A DNA stretch of 64,000 bases from Rhizophagus irregularis (lineage: Eukaryota; Glomeromycota; Glomeromycetes; Glomerales; Glomeraceae): contig NC_089430.1 of NCBI RefSeq assembly GCF_026210795.1, positions 5,828,001-5,892,000 on the forward strand, given 5' to 3'. Below the pieces are notes generated by a model. It was given only the letters and a program-made list of their open reading frames with translations. It was not told where the DNA came from and searched no databases. Positions within the stretch are counted from its first letter, which is position 1. Every line of letters starts with the position of its first letter. Below, in pieces: positions 22,800 through 35,515 of this stretch. Position numbers and translations under genes: made by a program.

Positions 22800-25700
22800 A
22801 TGGACACATTAATTAAGAAACTAAAAATTGATAAGAAATGCAAAAAGTGTAAATTTAAATGTAATGCAATATATTTTCAACAAAATTTCAAAAATTGGAC
22901 AAGTGGGAATAAATATATTGATAAATTTATTCAAGATACTCAGCTATCGGCTCATTATAACACAAAAGAGGCATTGGAATGGATACCTTATGATAGATTT
23001 TATGATATTAAATATATTGAGAAAAAAAAAATGTATAGAGCAAATTGGATTGATGGATATATTTACGAATGGGATGATGAAAATCAAAATGGGAGAAGAA
23101 ATGGTGAAAATATGTCAGTAGGTTTAGTAGACTTGAAAAATTCAAATAATTCAAAAAATATTGAATTAGAATTAACTAATAAGGTAATATAATAAATTTA
23201 TTATTTTTAATTAAGAATTTTTATAACTATCACCGGATGATGATCACCAGTGACTGAAATTATGACGATCGACCAGCATTAAAATAGTGCCGGTAAAAAT
23301 TGATAATTCTGGCCAACGGTGATGATCACCCCGGTGATTTGAAGTAATTAAATTTTGAAAATTTTTATTTTTACTGTGAATTATAATTGTAGGTTAATAG
23401 AATATATGGAATAACTCAAGACCTTCAAACAAAAAATTATAAGATGGTTTTGGGTGATGAATGTGAAATATGTAATTATTTATGCAATGCAGTACACTTT
23501 CAACAAAATTTTGAAAATTGGACTAGTGGTAATGATGATATTGATAAATTTATTCAAGATACTCAGTTATCAGCCCATGCAAGAAAGGCACTAGAATGGA
23601 TTCCTTATGATAGATTTCATGATATTAGATATATTTCAGAAAAAAATGTGTATAGAGCAAATTGGATTGATGGATATATTTATGAATGGGATTATGAAAA
23701 TCAAAATTGGAGAAGAAATGATGAAAATATGTCAGTAGATTTGAAAAGTTTAGATAATCCAAAAAGTATCAAATTAGGATTTACTGATGAGGTATAAGTA
23801 GTTTATTATTTTTAATTAAATTTTGAAATTTTTAACTTTTACTGTGCATTATGTTTGTAGGTTAATAGAATTTATGGAATAACTCAAGATCCACAAACAA
23901 AAAATTATATGATGATTTTGAGTGATAAATGTAAATTATGTAATCTTATATGTAGCTCAATTCACTTTCAACAAAATTTTGGGAGTTGGACTAGTGGTAA
24001 TGATGAAATTGATAAATTTATTCAAGATACTCAGTTATCAGCCCATGATAATGCAGGAAAGGCACTAGAATGGATTCCTTATGATAGATTTCGTAATATT
24101 AAATATATTGAGGGAAAAAAAGTGTGTAGAGCAAATTGGATTGATGGATATATTAATGAATTGGATAATGAAAATCAAAATTGGAAGCGAAATGGTAAAA
24201 ATAAGTTAGTAGATTTAGTAGATTTGAAAAGTACAAACAATCCAAAAAATATCAAATTAGTATTAACTAATAAGGTACTACTATTATAAATTTATTATTT
24301 TAATTAAATTTTTAAAATTTTTAATTTTACTGCGTATTATATTTGTAGGTTAATACAATTTATGGAATAACTCAAGATCCACAAACAAAAGATTATATGA
24401 TGGTATTGAATGATAAATGTAAAAAATGTAATTATGCATGTAATGCAATACACTTTCAACAAAACTTTGAAAGTTGGACTAGTGGTAATGATGATATTGA
24501 TAAATTTATTCAAGATATTCAGCTATCAGTTCATTATAGCATAAAGGAAGCATTAGAATGGATACCTTATGATAGATTTCGTGAAATTAAACATATTGAG
24601 GAAAAAAAAGTGTGTAGAGCAAATTGGATTGACGGATGTATTTCTGAATGGAATAATTATGATCAAAATTGGAAAAGATCTGACAAAAATATGTTAGTAG
24701 CTTTTAAAAGTTTAAATAATCCGACAAAGTTTACATTAGAATTTATAAACAAGGTATTATTAGAATTTTGAAATCTTAATTTTGCTATTTTTACTAACAT
24801 GTTATTTTATAGCTTAAAATAGATTATATAGTTTATGGAATGACTCAAAATCCACAAACAAAAGATTATATGATGGTATTGAATGATAAATGTAAAAAAT
24901 GTAAGCATATATGTTATGCAATACACTTTCAACAAAATTTTGAAAGTTGGACTAGTGGTAATGATAACATTGATAAATTTATTCAAGACACTCAGCTATC
25001 AGCTCATTATAGCATAAAGGAAGCATTAGAATGGATACCTTATGATAGATTTCGTGATATTAAACATATTGAGGAAAAAAAAGTGCGTGTAGCAAATTGG
25101 ATTGATGGATACATTGATGGATGGGATAATGAAAATCAAAATTGGAAAAGATTCAACAAAAGTATGTCAGTAGTTTTGAAAAGTTTACTAAACAATCCAA
25201 AAAATATTAAATTAGAAAGTACTAATGAGGTAAAATAAATTTATTATTTTAATTAAATTTTAAAATTTTGAAATTTTTTAATTTTTACTGTGTATTATAT
25301 TTGTAGGTTAATAGACTTTATGGAATAACTCAAGATCCACAAACAAAAGATTATATGATGGTATTGAATGATAAATGTAAAAAATGTAATTATGTATGTA
25401 ATGCAATACACTTTCAACAAAACTTTGAAAGCTGGACTAGTGTAAATGATTATATTGATAAATTTATTCAAGACACTCAGCTATTAGCTCATTATAGGTC
25501 AGAAGAGGCATTGGAATGGATATCTTATGATAGATTTCGTGATATTAAACATATTGAGGAAAAAAAAGTGTGTAGAGCAAATTGGATTGATGGATACATT
25601 GATGGATGGGATAATGAAAATCAAAATTGGAAAAGATTCAACCAAAATATGTTGGTAGATTTGAAATATTTAAATGGCCCAAAAAATGCTACATTAGAAT

Positions 25701-28700
25701 TTGTAAATAAGGTATTATTGAAATTTTGAAATTTTAATTTTGCTATTTCTATTAACATGTTATATTTATAGCTTAAAATAGATTATATAGTTTATGGAGT
25801 GACTCAAAATCCACAAACAAAAGATTATATGATGGTATTGAATGATAAATGTAAAAAATGTAACCGTGTATGTTATGCAATACACTTTCAACAAAATTTT
25901 GAAAGTTGGACTAGTGGTAATGATTATATTGATAAATTTATTCAAGACACTCAGCTATCAGCTCATTATATCATAAAGGAAGCATTAGAATGGATACCTT
26001 ATAATAGATTTCGTGATATTAAATATATTGAGGAAAAAAAAGTGCGTGGAGCAAATTGGATTGATGGATACATTAATGAATGGAATAATGAAAATCAAAA
26101 TCGGAAAAGATTCCACAAAAATATGTCAGTAGTTTTGAAAAGTTTAAACAATCCAAAAAATATTAAATTAGAAAGTACTAATGAGGTAAAAATAAATTTA
26201 TTATTTTAATTAAATTTTTAAAATTTTGAATTTTTTTAATTTTTACTGTGTATTATATTTGTAGGTTAATAGACTTTATGGAATAACTCAAGATCCACAA
26301 ACAAAAGATTATATGATGGTATTGAATGATAAATGTAAAAAATGTAATTATGTATGTAATGCAATACACTTTCAACAAAACTTTGAAAGTTGGACTAGTG
26401 TAAATGATGATATTGATAAATTTATTCAAGACACTCAGCTATCAGTTCATTATAGGCCAGAAGAGGCATTGGAATGGATATCCTATGATAGATTTCGTGA
26501 TATTAAACATATTGAGGAAAAAAAAGTGTATAGAGCAAATTGGATTGATGGATACATTAATGAATGGAATAATGAAAATCAAAATTGGAAAAGATTCAAC
26601 CAAAATATGTTGGTAGATTTGAAATATTTAAATGACCCAAAAAATGCTACATTAGTATTTGTGAATAAGGTATTATTGAAATTTTGAAATTTTAATTTTA
26701 CTATTTCTATTAACATGTTATATTTATAGTTTAAAATAGATTATATAGTTTATGGAGTGACTCAAAATCCACAAACAAAAGATTATATGATGGTATTGAA
26801 TGATAAATGTAAAAAATGTAACCATGTATGTTATGCAATACATTTTCAACAAAATTTTGAAAGTTGGACTAGTGGTAATAATGATATTGATAAATTTATT
26901 CAAGATACTCAGTTATCAGTTCATGAAGCTAATGAAATATCACATGCATTAGAATGGATACCTTATAATAGATTTTGTGATATTAAACATATTGAAGAAA
27001 AAAAAGTGTATAGAGCAAATTGGATTGATGGATACATTAATGAATGGAATAATGAAAATCAAAATTGGAAAAAATTCAACCAAAATATGTTGGTAGATTT
27101 GAAATATTTAAATGACCCAAAAAATGCTATATTAGAATTTGTGAATAAGGTATTATTGAAATTTTGAAATTTTAATTTTACTATTTCTATTAACATGTTA
27201 TATTTATAGCTTAAAATAGATTATATAGTTTATGGAGTGACTCAAAATCCACAAACAAAAGATTATATGATGGTATTGAATGATAAATGTAAAAAATGTA
27301 ACCGTGTATGTTATGCAATACACTTTCAACAAAATTTTGAAAGTTGGACTAGTGGTAATAATGATATTGATAAATTTATTCAAGATACTCAGTTATCAGT
27401 TCATGAAGCTAATGAAATATCACATGCATTAGAATGGATACCTTATAATAGATTTCGTGATATTAAACATATTGAAGAAAAAAAAGTGTATAGAGCAAAT
27501 TGGATTGATGGATACATTAATGAATGGAATAATGAAAATCAAAATTGGAAAAAACTCAACCAAAATATGTTGGTAGATTTGAAATATTTAAATGACCCAA
27601 AAAATGCTATATTAGAATTTGTGAATAAGGTATTATTGAAATTTTGAAATTTTAATTTTGCTATTTTTATTAACATGTTATATTTATAGCTTAAAATAGA
27701 TTATATAGTTTATGGAGTGACTCAAAATCCACAAACAAAAGATTATATGATGGTATTAAATGATAAATGTAAAAAATGTAACCGTGTATGTTATGCAATA
27801 CACTTTCAACAAAATTTTGAATGTTGGACTAGTGGTAATGATAACATTGATAAATTTATTCAAGACACTCAGCTATTAGCTCATTATAGCACAAAAGGAG
27901 CATTAGAATGGATACCATATAATAAATTTAATGATATTAAGTATATTGAAAAAATTGGAATGTATATAGCAAATTGGATTAATGGATTTGTACATGATTG
28001 GGATTATAAAAGTCAAAGTTGGAGAAGAAAAGATCAAAATATGTATGTGATTCTGAAATATTTTAACACTGTAGAAAATATTGCATCGGTATTTGAGAAT
28101 AGTAAGGTATAATAAATTTATTATTCGTAAAATTTTTATTAATTTTGATTTTCACTAATGCACTATATTTGTAGAAAACTACAATACATAAAATTTATGG
28201 AATAACTCAGAAACCGGGAACAAAAAATTATATGATAGTTTTGAATAATACATGTAAAAAATGTAATTATGAATGTAATGTAACACATTATCAACAGAAT
28301 TTTAAAAATTGGACTAGTGATAATAATGATATTGATAAATTTATTCAGGATACTCAGCTATCAGCCCATAAATATACTACAAGTGCATTAGAATGGATAC
28401 CTTATAATAGATTCCACAATATTGAATATATTGCAAAAGGCGGATTTAGTAAAATATATAAAGCAAACTGGATTGATGGGTATATTCATAAATGGAATAG
28501 ATATAATAATAACTGGGAAAGACAAGATAAAAATATGGTTGTAGCTCTGAAAAGTTTAAATGATTCAAAAAATATTACATTAGAATTTATGAATGAGGTA
28601 TGAATACTTATTACTTAAATTTTTAATAATTTTAATTTTCTAATATCATTTTTTATGCCTTTTATATGTAGTTGATATTTCATCATGAAGTAGAATTTGA

Positions 28701-29815
28701 TCATGGAAGTGTCAAATTCTATGGGATAACTCAAGATCCAGAAACAAATAATTATGTAATGATCTTGGAATATGCAGATGATGGAAGTTTACGAAAATAT
28801 TTGGACGCAAATTTTAATAAATTAAATTGGAAAAGCAAAATTATTTGCTTATTTGAAATTATAACTGAACTTGAATTTATTCATGAAAATAATTTGATTC
28901 ATCGAGACTTGCATATTGGTAATATATTAAAGTTTCAATATAAAACTGCTATAACTGATATGGGATTGTGTAAACCTGCAAATTGTAATACACAAAAAAA
29001 TCACATATATGGTGTTTTGCCTTATATTGCTCCTGAAATTTTACAGGGAAAAACTTATACAAAAGCTGCAGATATTTATAGTTTTGGTATAATTATGTAT
29101 GAAATAATTTCTGGACTACCTCCATATCATGATATGAGACATGATGAATATTTAGCAATAAAAATCTGTAATGGAATTAGACCAAGATTTAATATTAAAA
29201 TACCTCAATTAATTGTGCATTTAATTAAAAGATGCCTAGATGCAAATCCATCAAAGAGATTAAAAGCGGAAGAAATTAGAGATATTTTATACATATGGCA
29301 ATATAAATCAACTAACAAACAAACGATAAAATTACAAGCACAAATTAAAGAAGCAGATTTAGTAAACAATAATTTATCAAATAATAGTATGCTTTCAACT
29401 AGTTTATCATATAAAACACACTCAGAAGCTACTTATACAAGTAGATTACTTGAATTTAATAATCTTCCTGAACCAAAAAATTCTGATGATTATTATGAAC
29501 AAAATGATAACATAATTAGCATTAAAACTTCAGGTAGTGTTTAATAAAAAGTATTTAAATTAATTATGAAGAATACTAATAAACTGTTATTTATTAAACA
29601 GTGTCATTATCTCAACAAATTGATGTTTCTCGATTGGACATTAATGATAATAATCTTTCTGAACCAAAAAATTCTGTCTACGAACAAAATAATGACATAA
29701 CAAGCATGGAATGTTCAGGTATTAATTAAATATTTATGAAATAAATTGAGATTTATAAATACTAATAAATTTATTTTGTTAAGTAGAATCTTTACAAATT
29801 GATATTCTCAATTGA
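22800..29815 (+). CDS. Giant protein kinase with twelve tandem N-lobe modules (1,976 aa)
   Basis: Fifteen exons join in frame: 22800-23183, 23393-23791, 23861-24274, 24349-24753, 24813-25229, 25307-25711, 25772-26185, 26265-26669, 26730-27149, 27210-27629, 27690-28106, 28175-28597, 28672-29533, 29602-29718 and 29787-29815. Exons 2-12 are phase-0 duplicates of 133-141 codons; exon 1 is a related 128-codon module. Each holds a Cys cluster (KCKKCNYVCNAIHFQQNF), WTSGN..IDKFIQDTQ, EALEWIPYDRF, a degenerate glycine loop (IEEKKVCRANWIDGYI) and a VxLKSLNN strand. Only exon 12 keeps a proper loop (IAKGGFSKIYKANW) and VALKSL. Exon 13 adds HRDLHIGNIL, ITDMGLCKP (DMG for DFG), YIAPEIL and DIYSFGIIMYE. 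One active kinase domain (about residues 1560-1860) should therefore follow eleven dead N-lobes. Separate genes are less likely because no module has its own stop-to-start boundary. Expression as one mRNA is inferred. Confidence 0.8.
23229..23338. mobile_element. 110-bp MITE in intron 1 of the kinase gene
   Basis: ATCACCGG at the left and CCGGTGAT at the right are inverted ends, and inner parts also pair (GATGATCACC with GGTGATGATC). It explains why intron 1 is 209 nt while the other introns are about 60-80 nt. A related element sits in the last intron of the second kinase gene (40109-40238). Confidence 0.6.
24813..28106 (+). repeat. Recently amplified exon-intron units of the kinase gene
   Basis: Two exon types alternate: one begins LKIDYIVYGVTQNPQ, the other VNRLYGITQDPQ. 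Exons 5+6 and 7+8 repeat as a dimer of about 960 bases. Exons 9 and 10, with their introns (26730-27209 and 27210-27689), are nearly identical 480-base monomers. Exon and intron are copied together, so the mechanism is segmental duplication by unequal exchange, not retro-copying. Confidence 0.85.
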
Positions 29816-31757
29816 ATATATTGAATATTAACAAAGATGATAAATTGTAAGTTAAATGATAACGGATGCAAAAAAAACAGTCTATGACAATTATAATTTA
29901 ATTTTTTCGCATTATTTATTTTTATTATTATTTCAACGTGAATTAAGCAACGGTTTTTCGCATTATTTAGCTTTTTTTTAATAGTAGTATTATTTTTCGC
30001 ATTATAATTTAAATTCTATTTAATGCTTAGCTTTTTTTAGTACTATAATTTTAGAATTGGATGTACTTTTTTTTTTTGCTTTGCTTTTCAGCATTAGCAA
30101 TTTTTTTTTTCTAGACTAGATTGGGGATAAGAGTAGCGTTAAATAGAACTTTAAATTGTAATGTATTTTTCAATTAAATAAAAATATTTATATTTATATT
30201 ATAAAATGTAACAAAATAAAATGATAGATTCCGTTTTTTGTACTGTATATAAAAATTTAGTGTTAGTATGCTGACATGAAAAATTTCAACGCAAATTTCC
30301 AATTGTAAATATTTTGTATTTAATATTGTTTTACCAGAATTATGAAGCTTATTTCTAATGAAAATACGGTATAAAAAGTCATCACGGCGGATTTATGAAA
30401 TACGCAAATTAAATAAATATTTAACAATATTTTAGTCACCAAATTTTTATTTTAAGTCCCCAAATATATTAGTGAAAGCCAAAAATGAGCCCAAAAAATT
30501 TTTTTTGTACCCCAAATCTTGCGTTTAACCACTTTTCCAACTAAATCCATTTTCCCAGTGTTAAAGGCGCGTCATTCTTTGACATTTTTTAGAAAAAGCT
30601 GTAAGTCTATTTTAATTCCCGAGGGCGCAGCAGGGTTTTTGCCTACTCGAAAAAAACTAAGTCCCTCAGATACTTATAGAAAATGGAAACAAGGAAGGGT
30701 GTGACGCATGTGACAAAAAAACAGTCACGTGAATTTTCGTGACATTTTTGAAGGGTACGCAGGGGAAATCGGTTTTTGCCAAATTTCATAAATCCGCCGC
30801 AATGTATAAGATAAATATCATTGATGTTTAATGACCCATATCAAATATCACATATTTAATCGGTCTAGTTATCACCGTTTATTATGCAGCCAAATAGGAT
30901 CATGTTGTTTTTAACATACTGATATTTTTTGGATAAATTATTATTGCGTAAATATCTTTGATATTTTGACGCATTACGTCATATAAATTAATTATCACAG
31001 TTTTTCATATGGAACATGATCTTGGACGTCTGCATAATAACACAGTTATTAGGTATGGTGGTTAAAATGTCATCCGAACTGCTTTGCAGTTCGGTGATAT
31101 TTCAACCCCCCCTACCCAATAAATATTATATACTGTACATCCGAGGTGGGCACATCGCGTCGTACAGTCGTACTGATCGAAAATTCTGGGCGGACCATCG
31201 ACCACAGACAGATTTGGTACGAATTTAATCCGATCGTGATAATCGCGATAAAATTATCGTAGTTGATAAAAATTTGATTTGTACAGTTTGTTATATGCAA
31301 ATTTGATTTTTTTAAAGAAATTAGTCATTATCGTTATTAGAAAATAAAAATGCAACCACGTCTTACAGGAAAAAAAAAATAATAACAATAAAAAATAAAA
31401 TTCGACATCAAAACAAATGTTATTTTACTTTTTTTATTTAATAATTTGATTTTGACCAAATCAATTGAAAATATTTTGAAAATAATTCAACTATACTATT
31501 TTATATAAAAAAAAAATACAAATTTATTTTTTTACTTTGAGTAAAGAAGGAGGTATTTTTAGTGAAAATGTTTTTTTGATCAAACTATTTGTAAAAAAAA
31601 AAAAATGTTTTTAAAATAATTCACTATTCACTATACTATTTAAAATTTCTAATGTTTTAACTTTTTGAGAAATAGATTCAATCAATAGATGATATTTTAT
31701 TTTAGTTAACGACCCACTCCGTTAATATTTAAATTGAATTACAAATTATCAAGTAAT
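29816..31757. other. Intergenic region between kinase gene and RdRP
   Basis: The two genes converge here. Besides the MITE at 30380-30804, there is a small hairpin near 31070-31095 (CCGAACTGC ttt GCAGTTCGG). No gene or RNA is recognised. Confidence 0.4.
30380..30804. mobile_element. MITE, same family, copy C (about 425 bp)
   Basis: The ends CATCACGGCGGATTTATGAA and TTCATAAATCCGCCGCAATG are inverted repeats. The interior shares GAGGGCGCAGCAGG and the CCCAAATATATTAGTG region with copies A and B. The right interior (TCAGATACTTATAGAAAATG, GTCACGTGAATTTTCGTGAC) also matches 62340-62450 in reverse orientation. Confidence 0.7.
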
Positions 31758-34700
31758 TCAATTCAATGACCTTTTTAATACCTCGATGTCATCATTTATA
31801 TCATCATTTTTAGGTAATACGTTAATAGTATTACTTTTAGATTTTTTTCCCGCCGTTTTTTGTTTATTCTTCACGTTAGGTTTAATATTAATAACATTAT
31901 TTACATTACTTTCACTAGTTTCATTAACAATATCGCACAAAACATCATATGCCACCCAAGGAAAAGAAATCATCCTTTCGGAAGGATTACCTTTTAATTC
32001 TGCGGGATGATATGTTACAAAATACCAAGCAGCAGCTTTAGCTCTCATTCTATTATGAGCTACAGGTGAAATTATATTAGTTCCTTTTCCATAAAATTCT
32101 TCTTCAAATAATTTTCGATAATGTCGTCTAATTGAAATAAAAGCATCCATCACGGATTTATTTATATCTCGTGATTTTTTTCTTTCTAAATTTATGATAG
32201 TATTCACGATATATCCACTAGTCACTTCAAATTCAGTTTTAACACCATATTGATTCATTAATCCTTTTATATCTGCATCATATGTACTTTTGATCTTTCG
32301 TGCCTCCTCCACATAAGTTTTATATCCTTGAACATGTAATCTATCATCAAGAACCATTTGATAACTTGGATTAAACGCTTCTTCATTAATAGAACGATAT
32401 AATATACCTAAAACTTTTTCCGATATATAAGTAGGTTTATCATGTTTTTCCATAAAATCTGGAAAAGTATTAGCTCGAAGTACTGATGATAGTATTGCTG
32501 GTTTTCCTGTTTTTGGAAAATCTACTGCTTCGGAATGTAATTGTGCCAATCTTATACATTGTCCGTGAAATGCCCCAGTTTCAAAATGATCTGCTTTCGC
32601 CAAATGTGAATTTGCTATTATACCAAGTTGATCAGATAAAATATAATTTACAAAAAATGATTGAACATCTTCAATTGTTACATTTTCAATATAGTCAGGT
32701 CTTTGAGCTTCATATGCCATAGGTTCAATACGTTTTTTCTTGGGGATTAGACGTTCATCATATATAATACTAAAAAAAAAAATTTTTTTTTATTAACGAT
32801 AAATTTTTATTAACGATAAATTTAAAAAGAAATAATTCAAAAAAACTTTAATTATTTATACTTACGTAAAATCGTCACCATCTAAATCGCCACCACTACA
32901 TTGACTAGGGATATCTCGATAACCAGTCGCTGGGAATACCACAACATCCATAAGATTACTCAAATTTTTACAATTAACAGCTGTAACTACTCGTATATCA
33001 CCAGGATGAAAGCATGGATTTCGAAACACAATACAGGTTCCAGTGATCACTCTTCTACCATTTCTACCATTTGGATCTGTGACGCAACAATAAATTTCAT
33101 TTTCATTTAAACTTTGAGTTTCATCTAAAACTCCTAATAAAAATGCGCCTTTTTCTACACGGATTTTAGCTTTTTTCTTGAGATCTCTCAACATCACAAG
33201 ACGGAATAAGGAAATTAAATTCGTAACATAAGGATCTTTTATTTGTAAAAATCCGGCTTTTACAAGATCTGCCAATTCCCTTGATATCCCATATTCATCA
33301 GAATTTTTTTGTAAAAGTTTTATAGCCGTTCTTTCATCATTAAATATTTTGTTCAATTCATTAACTTGTAAATCTTTCATTTCAATGAATACATTATCAG
33401 GTATTCCTAATGTAGATAATAATGTTATGGCTTGTCGATTAAGATATGCTGGAATAAAATTCGAACATCTAATAACTTCCAATACATTATGACTAGATTC
33501 AAATTTATATTGACTAGGACGAACTTTTATCTCATCACCTCGTACGAAACGTGATTGGCATAATACACCCTTGTAACCAGCCAGTCTAAATTGAAAAGCA
33601 CTAGGAATATATTTTAATTCTAATTCTTGAGCGATTTTATTTGCTAATGAAAAAGATAATTTTCCGGTACCATCAGAAAATGTGTAACCATTTTTAACGA
33701 TATCAGATATTTCTTCAATATTATTCACAGGTAAATCTTGAATTTCACGGGTACTTGAAAAACATTGCCCCATACGAGCAGCATATTTTGCAACATTTTT
33801 AATACTGGTAAAATCCCCCATCCAATCCCTAATATGATTTGCGGTTAAATCCTCAGTTGATGCGAAAAACCAACAAGAATGATCCCTTAATTGACTTGAA
33901 GAAAAAGCCAAAAATTCGTAATGTCTATTACCAATCTTGATACCACGATTTAAAGTATGATAAATTCTATTGTATAAAGCGTAAATATTATTCCCATTTG
34001 AAGAACCAACTTTTCCACATGCTTCATCTACAAATTGAATACGTAAAAAATTATCCATTTTATCACGAAAACGTCGAATCACTCTATTTGAAGTTTCAAT
34101 AGTAGGATGTAAAAGATACATAGTTGTAGGAGAGATTACAACTTTACGCATCATAACACAATGTGATGGTATATATTTTGGATTAATATCGACATGATTA
34201 GATTTTATGATCTGCAACTCAGATCGTAAATATGTCAAAGGATCGTAAATACGTTTCTTTCTTGAGTAAATCCCCTCCAATATATAAATAGCGACATGAA
34301 TTGGTAATTTTGATAATAAAATAATGAAATCTTCCTTAAGATTATAATTATTAAGATAATTAAAAGAAATATTACTTTCTAACATATAAAGAACACGAAA
34401 ATTTAACTTTGAACGATCAACAACTTTTTGTAAAATACTTCCATCAATGGTACATAATGGGATCGTTTCATCAATATTAATATTTTTTGATACTAAATTA
34501 TATTCTTTGGATAAGTCAATCATTCTCTTAAAACGTTTAACACCTTCAAAAGGTTTGTCACCAACCATATCTAAATTTAAAGTAATCCTAAAAGCGAGAC
34601 ATCTACCCAATTTTTCACTTTTATCAGGCATATTAGGTTGAAGAGGTATTTCCTTTTCTTCTTTAGATTTTGGAGTAACGCGAAGTTCAGTTTTACGCTT

Positions 34701-35515
34701 CCAAGAATCATCATAACACCAATTGAAATTGTCTTTAGATTGTAATCTATTATCCAATACCCAATATTTTGCAGGAAACTTATTAGCAATAGTTATTGAA
34801 CCGATAGGACCTTTTTCCGTATTTTCAAGTACAACATGAAAGTCACCATCTACATCTTTAAAAGCGATTTCCAACTTAAAAAAGTGACATCTTTGATCGA
34901 ACGGAACACCAAATTCGATTATTATACAACGTCTTTGATAATTAATAGTGAATTTCACAGCTTCGATATATTTAAATTCCGGAACAAAAGTATTCGGATC
35001 TAGATAACCTCCCATCTCTAAACTTGCAGCTGGAAAAGTATAAAATTTTAATTTTGTTTTCCCATCTTGATCGACAAAAGTCATTGTACTATGACTATGA
35101 TAAGCTATTCTTAAAAGTTTTCTATTGATACGTATTTGTTTAGCCCAAAATGGGTAATCGGGTACAGGTCTATGGAAAAAAAAAAAATAAATAATTTTTT
35201 TTATGATAAATAAATTGATGACGATTTTAGGTAACAATAACAAACAAAATAAAAATAAGATTATACGAACTTGAAAGTGACATATGCAACGCCTTTACTT
35301 TCATCATCATCTGTCGTTTCAATTTCTACCTTATGAACGGCTCCATGATCGCTAAATAAATTTCTCAAATCTTGTTCCTTAACGTGAGTAGGAATACCGG
35401 TAACTTTAAATTTTAATTCGATAAAATTTCTCCAATCTTTAGGAGTACCATCTTCAAAAGTATTTATAATGTTAATATTGTTATTATTGTAACGTCGATT
35501 GTTGTTGCGGTTCAT
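31758..35515 (-). CDS. RRM-containing RNA-dependent RNA polymerase
   Basis: Three exons, 35515-35271, 35169-32866 and 32769-31758, join in frame to 1,186 aa. Residues about 30-80 form an RRM (FKVTGIPTHVKEQDLRNLF, KGVAYVTF). The large exon is the cellular RdRP fold (QDE-1/RDR family, eukaryotic RNAi). It includes CFFASTEDLTANHIRDWMG-like words (read SSQLRDHSCWFFASTED), YTFSDGTGKLS, FQFRLAGYKGVLC and the catalytic loop GGDLDGDDF (D843, D845, D847, D848). The last exon continues with LIPKKKRIEPM and YILSDQLGIIANSHL and ends in a basic tail. Such enzymes copy single-stranded RNA into double-stranded RNA for Dicer. The exon 1 donor (AA|GTTCGT) was chosen because it keeps frame. No break was seen. 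Confidence 0.92.

Noticed and set aside
22828-23121. Second frame in kinase exon 1, and similar at 26404-26616
   Set aside because: Alternate frame of the true module exon; the in-frame reading has the conserved FQQNF and WTSG motifs.
22800-28603. Twelve separate small genes instead of one
   Set aside because: Every boundary has a donor and an acceptor in phase 0 and no module ends in a natural stop before its donor, so a single spliced gene is simpler. RNA data would decide.
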